Positions 1-11,039 of a stretch of DNA of 64,000 bases are shown piece after piece. The stretch spans positions 37,788,785 through 37,852,784 of the forward strand of contig NW_026947502.1 in NCBI RefSeq assembly GCF_034190915.1. Direction: 5' to 3'. Within the stretch, counting starts at the first letter, position 1, and each line of letters starts with the position of its first letter. The notes under the pieces were generated by a model. It saw only the letters and a list, made by a program, of their open reading frames with translations. It had not been told where the DNA came from and ran no database searches. Made by a program: the position numbers and the translations under genes. Origin of the DNA: Cavia porcellus (Eukaryota > Chordata > Mammalia > Rodentia > Caviidae).

Positions 1-1340
1 TCTCTAAACAATTATCAAAGTAAAATGTAGAAAACCACTGTTAAGGTGGACAGAAACATGCCCTCTCCCAGTGGTACTTTGGGCCCTGTCTGTGAAGGGA
101 ATAGGTAATTACTGTGCCCTTTTTCCTCAGCATACTGCTGCCTGGAATTGTTACTTTTTTGTTTATATTCTCCTGTTTTTATGATCTAGTGCTCTATCCT
201 TTTCACTTTACTTTATTAATAAGGCCCATAAGCTAGTTTTCCCCCCAAATGATAGCTGTGTTCTGAAATACAGATTCAAAATCTATTGATGAGTTGGAAT
301 GTTAAGTAAAAGGAGTGTGTTTTTAAAACTAAGTTTGTTAAAGGGAGAGCTTTTATGAAAAGAAAGATTGGTTTATAAGCTAAGTCCCATAAAGTACCAA
401 CTTGTTATACTTAGGAAAAAGAAAATTGTTTTTACCATGAGGTAAAATTCTTTTAAATTTGTATTTTGTAGAGTAGTTATCCCACATGTTTACAAACATT
501 AAAAAACTTCTAAGAGGATTAGACATAAATTTTGAGACTGGTTTGGTGGTTTTAATTTGGAGCCGTTGAACTAAAAACTCAGGGTACTTTACTATAGTTT
601 CTAGGAGTTCGTTTGCTTTTTCATTGCCAGAATACACATGAAAAATGTGTTCTGTGTAAAGTTGAAATTTTATCACACTAGATAACATTGTTTGACTGTG
701 GTCTCCTTTCTCTTAGAACTTTTTTTCCTCAAGGCTTTCCTGTTTTGCTACTAATTTTATCACAAGAACCTGGGGGATTATAGTTTCCTACAGTATTTTG
801 GTATATATTCTGGTTGTTTCAATTCATTATCTTGGTGTTGTGTACTGCCTTTTGCAAAGGAAAATTATTTTTCTGTTCCACAGATACTTCAAAATGAGTT
901 TTCTGAGGATTTTTGTTCTGTTTTTGATTTATTTCATTAGGGGGCAGTAGAGCACTTTGCTTAGTCCAATCTTTTCTGGCGTTCACAATGTTATTTAAAA
1001 TAACAGTCAAAATAATTGTGAAGTCAGTAGTTGTGGGAAATGCTAAGTGTTTACATTTCTATTTTGTATGTAACAATAGAGTTCCTTTGTTTCCATTAAC
1101 AAAATTAATGCCTATTAATCAGATACATATAGAACAAATAAATGAAATCATTATGATTCAGTTTTTGTGAACTTATGATTATTTGCCAAAATAAAATTTA
1201 TTAAAAGGCCTTATACTATACACTGTTGGCTTTTAAAATACATTCTATCATTTATATTTATTTTTTATTAGAGAAGGAATAAAATAATCCCCAAGATAAT
1301 TGAGTGACTCTACCAGGTTATAGTTTAACTATTTCCAGGT
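1..1340. other. Mostly unique AT-rich sequence
   Basis: Apart from the doubtful minus-strand frame at 380-1010, I see no recognisable repeat, RNA gene or regulatory motif here. Confidence 0.4.
380..1010 (-). pseudogene. Possible decayed reading frame of unknown identity
   Basis: Read right to left, this stretch holds a 63-codon open segment (1010-819) and then, in another frame, a 102-codon open segment (688-380). The second has a balanced, protein-like composition, including WDNYSTKYKFKRILPHG near its C-terminal end and a stop at 380. The sequence between them also reads acceptably but carries stops and needs a frame change. I do not recognise a family. It could be an old processed pseudogene, an exon remnant, or chance openness in AT-rich DNA. 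No poly(A) tail, splice sites or promoter were found. Everything beyond the open frames is inference. Confidence 0.25.
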
Positions 1341-1351
1341 CATTTATAGTC

Positions 1352-1375
1352 ATTTATTTATTTATTTATTTATTT
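1352..1375. repeat. (ATTT)n simple repeat
   Basis: About six copies of a TTTA/ATTT tetranucleotide in a row, seen directly. This is an ordinary microsatellite. Confidence 0.9.
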
Positions 1376-2014
1376 TCATATTTGGAGAGTGGCAATGTCA
1401 TATGTACCAATGTTAGTAATTTTGAATGACATCAATGATTTAACTTTGAATATTCCCAAAACACTAAAATAATTACATTTTGCTTAGTCTAACTACACTT
1501 TTCCTGTCAATTTTTTATTCAAGCCAGTCATATTTTAAAATAGGAATAAGAAACATTTTGTGTATTTTTAAAAGAAAGAATCTGGGATATCACTCTTCTT
1601 TTGCAACAACTAGAATGAAAGTACCTTGATTTAAAAAAAAATTCTTCATAATTTCACTGGATCTTACTTAGATGCTGCTTTATAGATAGATAATCATGAT
1701 TTTAAGTGAACTAGAATTGTTTAATATTAGTTTCTCAAGTAGAGATCTTCATTCTTACTCATAGTGATAAAAAGGAAAGAGACCATTTAAATCTGTTTAC
1801 TGTGTACTATGGTATGATATTACCTTCCTTGATACTTAAAATATCTCTTCCATGCATGAAATACTAATTTTATCTTATTGATAGAAAGATAGAAGTATTG
1901 ATCTTAATTTTCTTAAGTAATAAAACTAGTAAACTAGGATTTGAAATCAGATGATTTCATTTCAACAATAGTGCTGTTGCAACAAATACTGGAAGAAACA
2001 GCACTGAGGAGGTT
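1376..2014. other. Unique AT-rich sequence
   Basis: No family recognised on either strand, and no open frame worth annotating. Confidence 0.4.
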
Positions 2015-2396
2015 AGGGAGGCAGTTTACTACACCACTGGCTTCTGATCAGGGTCTCTCCCAAAGAGCCAGCGCCCGCTGGCAGGGCTTGAGGACTTTTA
2101 AAGGGAAGAGGAGCACGGAGGTACACAGACAGACTTGCTGCAGAAGATTGGAGAGCTGGGTGACATCATGGGTTACTTACGGAGTTTCAGCATTTCATGA
2201 TTACATAGTAAGGCTATCTGTTATGCAGAGCCTGGGTTGTACAAAGGAAGGAATGAGCCGTTACATCCCGTGTTACATTGTAGGGCCATCAGTTACACAA
2301 GGGCAACAGAGAGGGGTTTACAACAAAGGAAGAAGCTTCTGTTATGGGCCTGTGGGACATGTTTGCTTGTCTTAATGAGCATCCTGGGCAGGCTTT
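2015..2396 (-). mobile_element. Probable LTR, ERV type, minus strand
   Basis: This moderately GC-rich block differs from the AT-rich flanks. On the minus strand it has a promoter-like TTTAAAAG box followed by GCCAGCGGGCGCTGGC and CTCTTTGGGAGAGACC, the arrangement of a U3/R boundary in many rodent endogenous retrovirus LTRs. About 80 bp (2015-2095) recur in diverged form at 6782-6864, beyond the neighbouring L1, so the two pieces probably belong to one provirus or one LTR family. The right edge abuts the L1 poly(A). A plus-strand open frame across it (1941-2375) is a by-product, not a gene. The family was not identified. Confidence 0.5.
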
Positions 2397-2402
2397 TATT
2401 TA

Positions 2403-2990
2403 ATTTTTTTTTTATTTTAAAAAAAGATTAAAATAAAAGAGGACATAACAAAACATGTCAGAACAGAACAATTTAAGCAACATAGTGTTTCACCACAATA
2501 CAACCTGACATAACAGTAGCTACCATAGTGTCTCTTTCCTTGAAATATTTGAGTATAACTTCATACACTATAGTATCAAACATAACAAGACAGTGTAAAA
2601 CCATTCAAGAGAATGAAAGTATTATAGGGTATTCAGAACCAACTAACAGAAAACGCACAGTGGTTACTATATTATCTCCTTGTCCAGAAAAAAATTTTGT
2701 TTATACTATCAAATCTAATAAAATCCAATAAGATACAACATGATAAAACCGATGGAGACAAGAACAAAAGCTTGGTGGAACTTCAAAACAAGATAATATT
2801 AAATCAGCACTAGCTATTATAATGTCTTGTTTTCTTCAAATTAGCTGTTCATACAATCACAGACAATAAAATCAAACAACCCAGAATAAAACCATTCCAA
2901 CTAATCAATTAAAACATTATAAGGCTTCAAAGCAATATAAGGGGAATCATGATTACCACATACTTGTATGTATTCTTACTATTTCTTACT
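2403..2990 (-). repeat. L1 3' UTR made of about 147-bp tandem units
   Basis: After the ORF2 stop, the 3' UTR holds about four degenerate units. The recurring phrase GGACTTCAAAACAAGATAA, or variants of it, lies near 2485, 2628, 2780 and 2926. Each unit also carries GGCTACCATAATGTCT-like and AATAAAATCAAAC-like phrases. The same organisation occurs in the other young L1 and half-L1 copies of this window. Confidence 0.75.
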
Positions 2991-5900
2991 CTAGGGAAAC
3001 TATTTGGTATTTATGCATGTGACTTTGATTTATTTCGCTTATGAGTATGTTATCAAGCTGCGTCCATTTATTTATAAATATCTCAATGAGATCATTCTTT
3101 ATAGCTGAGTAGTATTCCATTTTATAAAAATACCACATCTTTTATCCATTCCTCAGTTGATGGGCACTTCGGTTGTTTCCAAGATCTGGCTATTACATAT
3201 TGTGCTGCTATAAACATTGGTGCATGTATATCACTGTGGTATGATGTTTTCAGTTCTCCTGGGAATATGCATAGAAGTGGAGTAGCTGGAACAAATGGGA
3301 CTTCCAATCCCAGCTTTTTGAGAAATCTCCAGACTGACCTCTACAGTGGTTGCACCTACCAACTCCTACCAACAGTGCAGTTCCTTTTTCCCCACAGCCT
3401 CTCCAGCATTTATTGTTGGTAGTTTTCTTGATCCTGGCCATTCATTCAGGAGTGAGATGGAATCTCAGTGTGGTTTTAATTTGCTTTTCTTTAATGAGTA
3501 GTGATAATGAACATTTTTTCATGTATTTATCTGCCATTTGTATTTCTTCATCTGAGAACTGTGTCTTCATTTCAGATGCCTATTTTTGGATTGGATCTTT
3601 GAATTTTGGAGGTCTGATTTTTTTTAATTCTTTATGTGTTTTAGACAGAAGTCCTTTGTCTGAGAGACAGTTCACTAAGATTTTTTTTTCCCAGTTTGTG
3701 AGTTTTCTTTTCACTATGCTGGAGATTTCTTTTGACGTGCAGAAACTTTTTAATAAGATATGATCCCAGTTACTGATTCTGGGAAGTATATCTGGTGAGG
3801 TTTGATTCCTGTTCATGTATTGTCTACCTACCCCTATGTCTTCAAGGTTTTTACCCAATTTGTCTTCCAATAGATTTAGTGTTTCTGTTTTAATATTCAG
3901 ATCTTTGATCCATTTAGATTTTAATTTAGTACATCATCATGTACTAAACTAGGCATGGGTCTAGTTTTAGTTTTTGGCAAATGGAGAGCCAGTTTTTCCA
4001 ACACCATTTATTAAAGAGACTGTCCTTCCAGTGAACATGATTGGCCCCTTTATCAAAGGATAAGGTGGTTGAGTGTGTTTGTAGTTGTGGTTGTATCTTC
4101 TAATCTATTCCATTGATCTTCAGCTCTGTTTTCATTCCTTTCCCATGTTGATTTTATTACTTCAAGTCAAGGATTGTGATACCTCCTGCCTTGCCTTTGC
4201 TGCTTAGAACTGTCTTTGCTATTGTAGGTCTCTTCTGTTTCCAGATGAATTTTAGGAATGATTTCTCTAGATCTATGAGGTATGTTGATGGTATTTTTAT
4301 TGGGATTGCATTGAATCTGTATAAGAGTTTTGAGAGAACGGCCATTTTACAATATTTATTCTTCCTATCCATGAGCAAGGAATATCTTTCCATTTTCTGA
4401 GATCCTCTTCAATTTCTTTTTTCAGTGCCTTATATTTTTCCCTATATAGATCTTTCACTTCTTTCATGAGAGTAATTCCTAAATATTTCATTTTTTTGGT
4501 TGCTAGTGTAAAGGGTGTGGCTTCTCTTATTTCTCTTCTGTGATTTTGTTGTTAGTTTATAGGAATGCTATTGATTTTTGAGTATTGATTTTGTATCCAG
4601 CTACATTGCTGAATTTATTATATCTACGAGTCTTTCAGTGGAGTTTTGAGGGTCTTTTATGAAGAGTATCATGTCATCTGCAAATAATGATAGCTTCCTC
4701 TTTTCCTATCTTTACCCCTTTTATTTCTAGCTCTTGTCTAATTGCTCTGGCTAGTATTTCCAGTAGTTGTATTAAATAAATAGCACCGATAAGGGACATC
4801 CTTGTTTTGTGCCTGATTTTAAGGTAAAAGCCTTCAGTTTTTGGCCATTTAATATGATACAGGCTGTTGGTTTGTCATAGATGGCCTTTATTATATTGAG
4901 GTAAAGACCATCTATTCCAATTTTCTGTGAAGTTCTTATCATGAATGAATATTGGACCTTATCAAAAGCTTTTTCTGCATCTATAGAAATGATCATGTGA
5001 TTCTTTCTTTTGGCTTTATTGATGTGGTGGATTACATTTATTGATTTATATTTGTTGAACCATCCCATCCCTGCATGCCTGGGATGAATACCACTTGGTC
5101 ATGGTGTATAATCTTCTTGATGATTTGCTGCATCCTATTTGCCTATATTTTATTGAGGATTTTTGCATCTGTGTTCATTAGGGAGATTGGCCTGTAATTC
5201 TTTTTTTAGTTGGGTCTTTCTCAGGTTTTGGTACTAGAGTAATATTTGCTTCCAAGGATTGCTTCTTTTTTGATTTCATTTGAGGTGTATCAGCATTAAG
5301 TCTTCTTTGTATTTCTTGTAGAATTCCGCAGTGAATTCATCTGGGCCTAGGCTCTTCTTTGTAGGTAAGGACTTAATTACATTTTCAATTTCATTCATAG
5401 AAAATGGGTTATTCAGCAGTTTTACATCCTCTTGATCTAGCTTTGGTACTTCACATGTTTCTAGGAATCTGTCTATTTCTTCTGTGTTATCAAACCTTTG
5501 AGAGTAGAGGTTTTTAAAATAGGTGTTGATGATCTTCTATATTTGTACGGAGTCTGTAGTGATTTCACCTTTTTCATTTCTTGCATGAATTTGAGCTTTT
5601 TCTTCCCTTTTTTAAACAAGATTGGCTAGGGGCTTATCAACTTTATTTATTCTTTCAAAGAACCAACTCCTTGATTCATTGATTCTTTGGATTGTTTTCT
5701 TAGTGTCTATTGCATTAATTTCTGCTCTTATTTTTGTAATTTCCTCCCTTCTTTTGGCTTTGGGCTTGAGTTGCTCTTCTTTTTCTAGCTGTTTGAGGTG
5801 TAGCATCAGGTTATTTATTTATATTCGTTCTGTTTTCCTGATGTCAGAATACAGTGTAATAAATTTTTCTCTGAGGACAGCTTTCATAGTATCCCACAGA

Positions 5901-6472
5901 TTCCGGTAAGTTGTATTTGTATTTCGTTTGCTTGTAGATATTGTTTAATTTCTTCTTTAATTTCCCTTGTGACCCACTGATTGCTCAAGAGTGTGTTATT
6001 TAGTTTCCATGTGTTTGTGGTATTTTTGCAGTATTTTTTGTCATTAATTTCTAGTTTCATGGGGCTATGACCCAATAACGTGCATGGGATAATTTCAACT
6101 CTTTTGCATTTATTTAAATACGTTCTGTGAGCTAATATATGGTCTATTTTAGAGAATCACCCATGTACTGCTGAGAAGAATGTGTATTCTGATGTTGTTG
6201 GATGGACCATTCTGTATATGTCTATCAAGTCCATTTGTTCAGAGGTGTGATTGAGTTCTGTTATTTCTTCGCTGATTTTCTGTTCGGTTGATCTGTCCCT
6301 TGGTGTCAATAGTATGTTAAGGTCTCCTGTTATAATTGTGCTATTGCTAATTTGGTTTTTCATTTCTTTTAATACTTGCCTTATATAACTGGTGCTCTGG
6401 AATTTGGTGCATATAAATTTAAGATTGTTATCTCTTCTTCTTGAAGTTTTCCCCTTACCCACTAATGAGAGG
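2990..6472 (-). pseudogene. L1 ORF2 remnant (endonuclease C-part, RT, C-terminus)
   Basis: Fragments in order from the right: endonuclease C-half at 6462-6157 with TGDLN; RT fingers/palm at 5068-4772 with [11 protein letters not shown] (motif A) and [10 protein letters not shown] (motif B); the FADDM catalytic box around 4670-4690; a long C-terminal region (4393-4157, 3870-3580); and the CPSTEEWIK segment near 3150. It ends near 2990. An intact L1 ORF2p would be an endonuclease/reverse transcriptase that nicks DNA and copies L1 RNA at the target. Here stops and frameshifts occur every few hundred bases. Plus-strand open frames such as 3350-3763 are antisense shadows. Confidence 0.92.
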
Positions 6473-6479
6473 CGTTCTA

Positions 6480-6875
6480 GTTCTTCAGTACTAACAGACT
6501 GACTGACTGGAGCATCCCTAGGGCTTCACTTTATCCAAAGGTCCTACCCAACTACATCCTTTCCCTATCTTTGGGTCTGATTGGAGCTGTTAGTATCAAG
6601 CAGGGGCCTCCATTCCTGGCCTTGCAAGGGGGACACCAAGAGGTCTGGAGGGCTCACTTTCCTTTTAGGAGCCTGGACAGGATCCCTGCTTTCATGCTAT
6701 GCCTCAGCCGGTGACCTAAATGTTTGACACAGTCTTTCCAGTCAGGGAGCCAAGAAATGTTGCAGAAAACAGGCCAAACATGGGAGGAAGTTTGTTTTAC
6801 CAGTTAGGCTTCTGACCAGGATCCCTCCCAAAGAGCCAGTGTGCCACCTGGCTTTTCAGGACCATACTTTTGATA
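6480..6875 (-). mobile_element. LTR end plus adjoining ERV leader-like sequence
   Basis: 6782-6864 matches the probable LTR at 2015-2095, sharing GCTTCTGAYCAGG and CTCCCAAAGAGCCAG. The remaining 300 bp up to the L1 edge (6480-6780) is GC-richer than its surroundings and has no counterpart in the left piece. It could be proviral leader sequence following a 5' LTR. No primer-binding site was recognised with confidence, so the proviral reading is inference. Confidence 0.4.
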
Positions 6876-6894
6876 AACTGTGTTCTCATTTTTG

Positions 6895-7145
6895 CTCATT
6901 CCCAGTGTTTCCATTTTCCTGATATTATTGATTTCAAGTTTCAGGTTGTTGAAAGAGATACTTTATGTGATGCTGATCTTTGTTAATCTGTTGAGATTTG
7001 TCCTAGGGAATATTCTTTGTATTCTTTAGATTGTTTTCTACTATTGGGTAAAAGTTCTTTATAGTCTGTTAATATTTGGTCATTAGTTTTGTTCAAGGCT
7101 GCTGTTAACACAGTATGTTTTTCCAAAGGCATATTATTGGAGTGT
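6895..7145 (-). mobile_element. Old L1 ORF2 fragment, minus strand
   Basis: Degenerate sequence resembling the antisense of the L1 endonuclease region, with phrases such as TTGTTAATCTGTTGAGATTTG and ATTGGGTAAAAGTTCTTTATAG. It is much more diverged than element A. No reading frame survives. Confidence 0.55.
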
Positions 7146-7224
7146 GTAACACCCACATTTATTTGGGGATTATTTCTATTGATGAATTATTAATTCTAAT
7201 TTTATGAATTTTATTATATTAAAC

Positions 7225-8275
7225 AATGTATACTTAAGAAAATAAGATGTCAATGCAACAAAGTAGTAAATTTTTAATAGATAAATGTGTAGAATAAAGA
7301 TGAACATTTTCAACATCAACGATTTACCTGCTTAAAAGATTTAAAACAACACCAGAAGTAAATTCCTATGTAAACCACAATGAAAATCCAAACAAAACTC
7401 TATTATAGAAATAATTTTTACTTCAATTATTGCACCAGCAGCAGTCTTCACACATGATAATAGCATGTTGCATACACAAGTTTCTGACAGCACTTGTGCT
7501 TAGCTTTTCTTTTTGGTTTGGCCGCACTTGTCGCCTCTCTTGTCTTCCTGTTTTGTCAGGAGCTGCCTATTGTTTTATACAGTGTGCACTTACCAGGAAA
7601 ATGAACTACCAAAAAATAAAATATCAAATATAAATGAATATTTAGAATAAACATCAACATTTTCTACGCCAACCATTTGTTTGCTGGGTAAATCTGAAAA
7701 GTAACAACAGAAATAAATTCATATGTGAAATACAAGAAGAATACAAATAAAAGTTTGTCACAGAAATAGTCTTTATTTCAGTAATCATGCCCACTGCACT
7801 TTTCACACAGAAGGGCAGCATGTTCCACACACAAGTATCACTAACTTACCCTGGTAGCACATGTGTTTATTTTCCTGTCTTCTTTGGTAGGACATACTTG
7901 ACATCTTGCTGGTCTTCCTGTTTTCTTAGGAGGTTTTTGTGGTGTTTCTCATGTCTGTTTACCAGGTTGCTCCAGGATTGATTTGAGGAGTTCTTTGTGA
8001 AAATACGTACTGTTTTTCCTGTGTTGTAATGGATCATTTATCAATTCCAGACCCACTCCTCTAAGAAAATTTCTCTGTGTTGTTTTGTGCATGTTGTTTT
8101 CTTTGTAAACTATGAACAATACAGAATCATTGCCCAGTGCTTTGTGTTTTGAATAATATAGTTTGCTGCATAATTTGTCAACATCTACTCTGCCTTTCAT
8201 TTTGTTGTAAAATGTGACAATTTCTCGCTTCATTTTGTGTTTAGAATTCATTTTCAATCTTCTTTTTGTATGTGT
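7225..8275 (-). mobile_element. Fossil piggyBac-type DNA transposon, 3' part
   Basis: The minus strand carries the C-terminal part of a piggyBac-family transposase (8275-7790) and a second, more decayed copy of its cysteine-rich tail further downstream (7565-7440). The intervening and flanking sequence (7640-7790 and 7230-7440) is also duplicated, with phrases such as AGAATAAACATCAACATTTTC against AGAATAAAGATGAACATTTTC, so the repeat period is roughly 360 bp. No terminal inverted repeats or TTAA sites were assigned, and the 5' two-thirds of the transposase is absent. A B1 SINE abuts the right edge. Confidence 0.7.
7440..7565 (-). pseudogene. Second copy of piggyBac cysteine-rich tail
   Basis: The minus-strand reading gives KTGRQERRQVRPNQKEK and then LCMQHAIIMCEDC, clearly homologous to the tail at 7935-7795 but with the first cysteine pair changed to arginine. 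It lies downstream of the main transposase remnant in the same orientation, which suggests a tandem duplication or two adjacent insertions. Confidence 0.6.
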
Positions 8276-8308
8276 ATTTTTGTCTTTTGAGATAAGGTAT
8301 TGCTGCAT
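7790..8308 (-). pseudogene. piggyBac-type transposase C-terminal remnant
   Basis: A 119-codon minus-strand frame (8308-7949; its first ~12 codons lie in the B1) contains FYNKMKGRVDVDKLC at residues 33-47. This matches the Y-N-x-x-K-G-x-V-D block where the third catalytic aspartate of piggyBac transposases lies. QRNFLRGVGLELIND follows at about 78-92, corresponding to the conserved R-x-F-L-x-x-L-x-x-E-L stretch. After a frame change the cysteine-rich tail follows: KTGRPARCQVCPTKEDRK and then LCVEHAALLCEKC (about 7935-7795), the zinc-binding domain that reads transposon ends in this family. Stops and frame changes make it non-functional. Family assignment is by motif recognition, not by search. 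Confidence 0.7.
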
Positions 8309-8423
8309 AGCCCAGGCTAGCCTTATATGTGCTATTCAGCGCTGGCTGACATGAACTCACAGTATCCTCTGGCCTCAGCCCTTCAAATGTTGGGATTACA
8401 GGCATGCACTACCATGCCTAGCT
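8283..8423 (-). mobile_element. B1-type SINE (7SL-derived), minus strand
   Basis: The reverse complement starts GCTAGGCATGGTAGTGC, followed by CTGTAATCCCAACA, GCCTGGGCTATGCAGC and an A-rich TCTCAAAAGACAAA end, the order of a 7SL-derived B1 unit. Diverged and inactive. Confidence 0.85.
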
Positions 8424-8987
8424 TTACTATCAGTATTATCATCATGGTATAATATTGATAGCATCAGTACTACTTTGCTTTCCTTCACCATGTATGACCA
8501 GTGTCATATCTTTCTAAAATGCAAAGGTTGTAGTATACGACATTTGTCAAATGTGAAATTTGGGTTACTTTTTGAAATAGATAAAAGTCTCTTCACATCA
8601 TCATGTGGTTTATTACTGCATAAATAAAGATCTGGTGGCTGAGTTCCTGGATAAATTTCTTAATTCATTATATAAAATGTCTTCCCATATATCAGGGCAT
8701 TTGTTTTTATATCATATCTGGAAGGCTTATTTGGCATTTATTGCTGAAACCTTCAACAACTACAAAATGATGCAAGCTGTTTGTTAGTTGTCAAATAATC
8801 AAACAAAGCTTTCAAAAAATGAATGAAGTTGGTAGTTCCTCAAAAATGTATGCATAGACCATTCAATTATAATTTTAGGTGTATATCCTAAAGAATGAAA
8901 AACAGAGACTGATAAGAAGTACATGTACATGAATATTTATAATAGCACTACTTGTAATAGTGAAAAAGTTGGAAATAGTTCTATCTG

Positions 8988-9200
8988 AGTCCTTTTGTGC
9001 TACTATAACAAAATACATGAGAGCACATAATTTGTAATATCCTTTACGGCTCTGGAGACTTGAAAGTCTGAGTTAAAGTTGGTGGCCTTTGGTTTTTGGT
9101 GGCCCTCCTGCATCGTCAGAAAAGAACTACCGAAAACAAAATTACTCTTCCAGACCTTGTATAAGGACCTCAGTGAGGATTGTGCTGCCATCATAAGTGG
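8988..9200 (-). mobile_element. MaLR-type LTR fragment, minus strand
   Basis: GTGCTACTATAACAAAATACATGAGA followed by GGCTCTGGAGACTTGAAAGTCTGAG resembles the reverse complement of the 3' half of ERVL-MaLR LTRs. It sits inside the old L1. Confidence 0.5.
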
Positions 9201-9551
9201 TCACTTTTTAAAAGTAAAATAATTTTTAGTATATGGATTCTGAGGGCATATTCGGAATATATCAAATGCAAGTGTTCACTGAGCCATAAAAATGAAGTAT
9301 TGATACATACTGACCTTTAAAACATAATAACATACTAACCTTTAAAACATTGTCATAGCTAAAAGAAGCTGGGCACAAAGGTTATATGTTGTTTGATTCC
9401 ATTTAAATAAAAGATCTAGGCAGGGCAAATCTGCAGAAGGAGAAAGCATATTAATAGTTGCCAGGGCCTAAAGAGAGAGAAGAATGGAGAGTGGCTATGG
9501 ATCTTTTGGGGTTAATGAAAATATTGATGAATTAGATAGTAATGATAGTGT

Positions 9552-9896
9552 CATGGTTTATGTGGGCGGCCCCCAGGCCTCATGCATTTGCATTGTGCAT
9601 TTGTGATTGGTTCATTGTCTAGCACTTGAATTGAGGGTGTGTGCTACACTGGCCTAGGGGTGGAGCGAGGATGTAATGTGATGGCAGGAAGAAGGTGTGT
9701 CTTCTCTTTTGCCAGTTTCTGCCTTGCTGTTTGCAGCCGCCATGAACTGCGGCCCAGCCATGCCACACCGCCTTGGAGCCAACTAAGTATAGAATAAAAC
9801 CTCCAAATACTGTAAGAAACAAACCTTTGCTTTCCTAACTTTTGGCATCAGGTATTTTGTCTCAGCGACCAGTAAAAAATAACTAAGACAGATATT
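9552..9896 (+). mobile_element. ERVL-MaLR-type solo LTR, plus strand
   Basis: GC-richer block with the order CGCCATGAACTGCGG, CATGCCACACCGCCTTGGAG, AATAAAACCTCC, TTTTGTCTCAGCGACCAG and AACTAAGACAG. That is the 3' part of a MaLR (MT/ORR1-like) LTR with its polyadenylation signal. It interrupts an old L1. The minus-strand open frame across 9619-9822 is incidental. Confidence 0.65.
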
Positions 9897-9975
9897 TATA
9901 CAACATCATAATTATATTGGTAGCCACTGAATCACACACTTTAAATTGATTAAAGTGAAAAATTTTATGAAAAGA

Positions 9976-11039
9976 GATACAGACACACACCTTAGAAAAA
10001 CGTCTGATTTTACCAATAAGAAAAGTTAGTACCAAAGAAGTTATGTCAGTTGATTTTTAATATAGCTAGATGGAAACTTATTCTGGCATATTGGAGAGAA
10101 TATTGGTAAACAAGAAGACTGGGCAACAATTTGAATCTGGCAATTTTCTCAATTTGAGAATGTGGCTAGGGATATCTGTCTTAATATAGTTACTGATAGA
10201 ATTAAATGTGACAGTATACTTACCTATTACAACGATATTACTGTTAACTGAATTTGAAATAATTTAGTTTAACATGTTAAAAATACAAGTTACTCAGGAA
10301 AATAGTTTTTAGGAGTCTGCTGTTTTGATGGATTGTACAATAGTTTTCTATTAGGAAAAAATTAGTATAGTATTTATTGTAACTTGATTATTGGAATTGA
10401 ATCTAAGTTATTCAGATGCATTTTAAATAATTTAGTTTCTTTTTTCTCTTAATTAGTAAAATAATCCTGAATGAATAAAAAAGAAGAATACCACACATTT
10501 AATTACTAATATTATATTATAGGTCACTTGAATTCTTTGTGGAATTTTTTTTTCACATCAGTAAGTTTCATAGAACAGAAGCTCAAATCTATAGAGGTAA
10601 TATGGCAGTCTACTAACTTCTATTAATTATTCTATTAATAATCTACTAATTGTGTTTTTTCATCAACACTTTCAATAATAATAATATTTTGAATTTATTG
10701 GTAGGCTTTTGAATCTGTAGATGTGAGCTTCAAAAACCATTTTGAAACAGGCACACCGCAATGATTTTCTTTTGGTATGAGAGGAGGAGAACAATATGAA
10801 TCCATAAATGATACAATAACTGAAGAAATGTCCTAATAAAGATATAACTTATAGTCTTATTTTGAAATAGGAAACCAAATGTTCTTTTGCCTCAGGTGAA
10901 TGATAATCAAAAATTTTCCTCACTTTAATTTCAGTATTTCTTTATGTTTGACTGTTATTTATATTGACCTCTTTTGATTCTCAAGTATAAGAAAATATGA
11001 AAATTTTCAGTATACACCTAAAGTTGTTTTATTGAATTG
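9976..11039. other. Unique AT-rich sequence
   Basis: No gene, RNA or repeat family recognised over about 1 kb. Confidence 0.4.

Larger units (their letters stand above)
2397..6472 (-). mobile_element. LINE-1 element A, 5'-truncated
   Basis: A minus-strand L1 of about 4.1 kb. It starts inside the ORF2 endonuclease domain (right end) and runs through reverse transcriptase, the C-terminal region, the 3' UTR and an A-rich tail (T-rich on the plus strand, 2400-2412). ORF2 is broken by many stops and frameshifts, so the copy is dead. It aligns by eye along its whole length with element F (53866-57975), which is better preserved. It stops in the endonuclease region some 45 bp further upstream than F. 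No clear target-site duplication was found, and LTR-type sequence lies on both sides. Confidence 0.93.
8825..9975 (+). mobile_element. Ancient L1 3' end split by two LTR insertions
   Basis: Three collinear plus-strand pieces: 8825-8985 (ORF2 C-terminal type, with AATATTTATAATAGCACTA), 9201-9550 (with GGGCACAAAGGTTATATG, GTTGATTCCATTTA-like and GTTGCCAGGGCCTAAAG) and 9897-9975 (CACTTTAAATTGATTAAAG, GAATTTTATG-like end). Together they read as one old mammalian L1M-type 3' end. The gaps are filled by LTRs at 8988-9200 and 9552-9896. Confidence 0.65.

Noticed and set aside
1941..2375. 144-codon plus-strand open frame
   Set aside because: It runs across the GC-richer probable LTR and into unique flank. 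Composition and context fit chance openness, not a gene.
3350..3763. 137-codon plus-strand open frame
   Set aside because: It is the antisense of L1 ORF2 in element A. Long antisense frames are common in L1.
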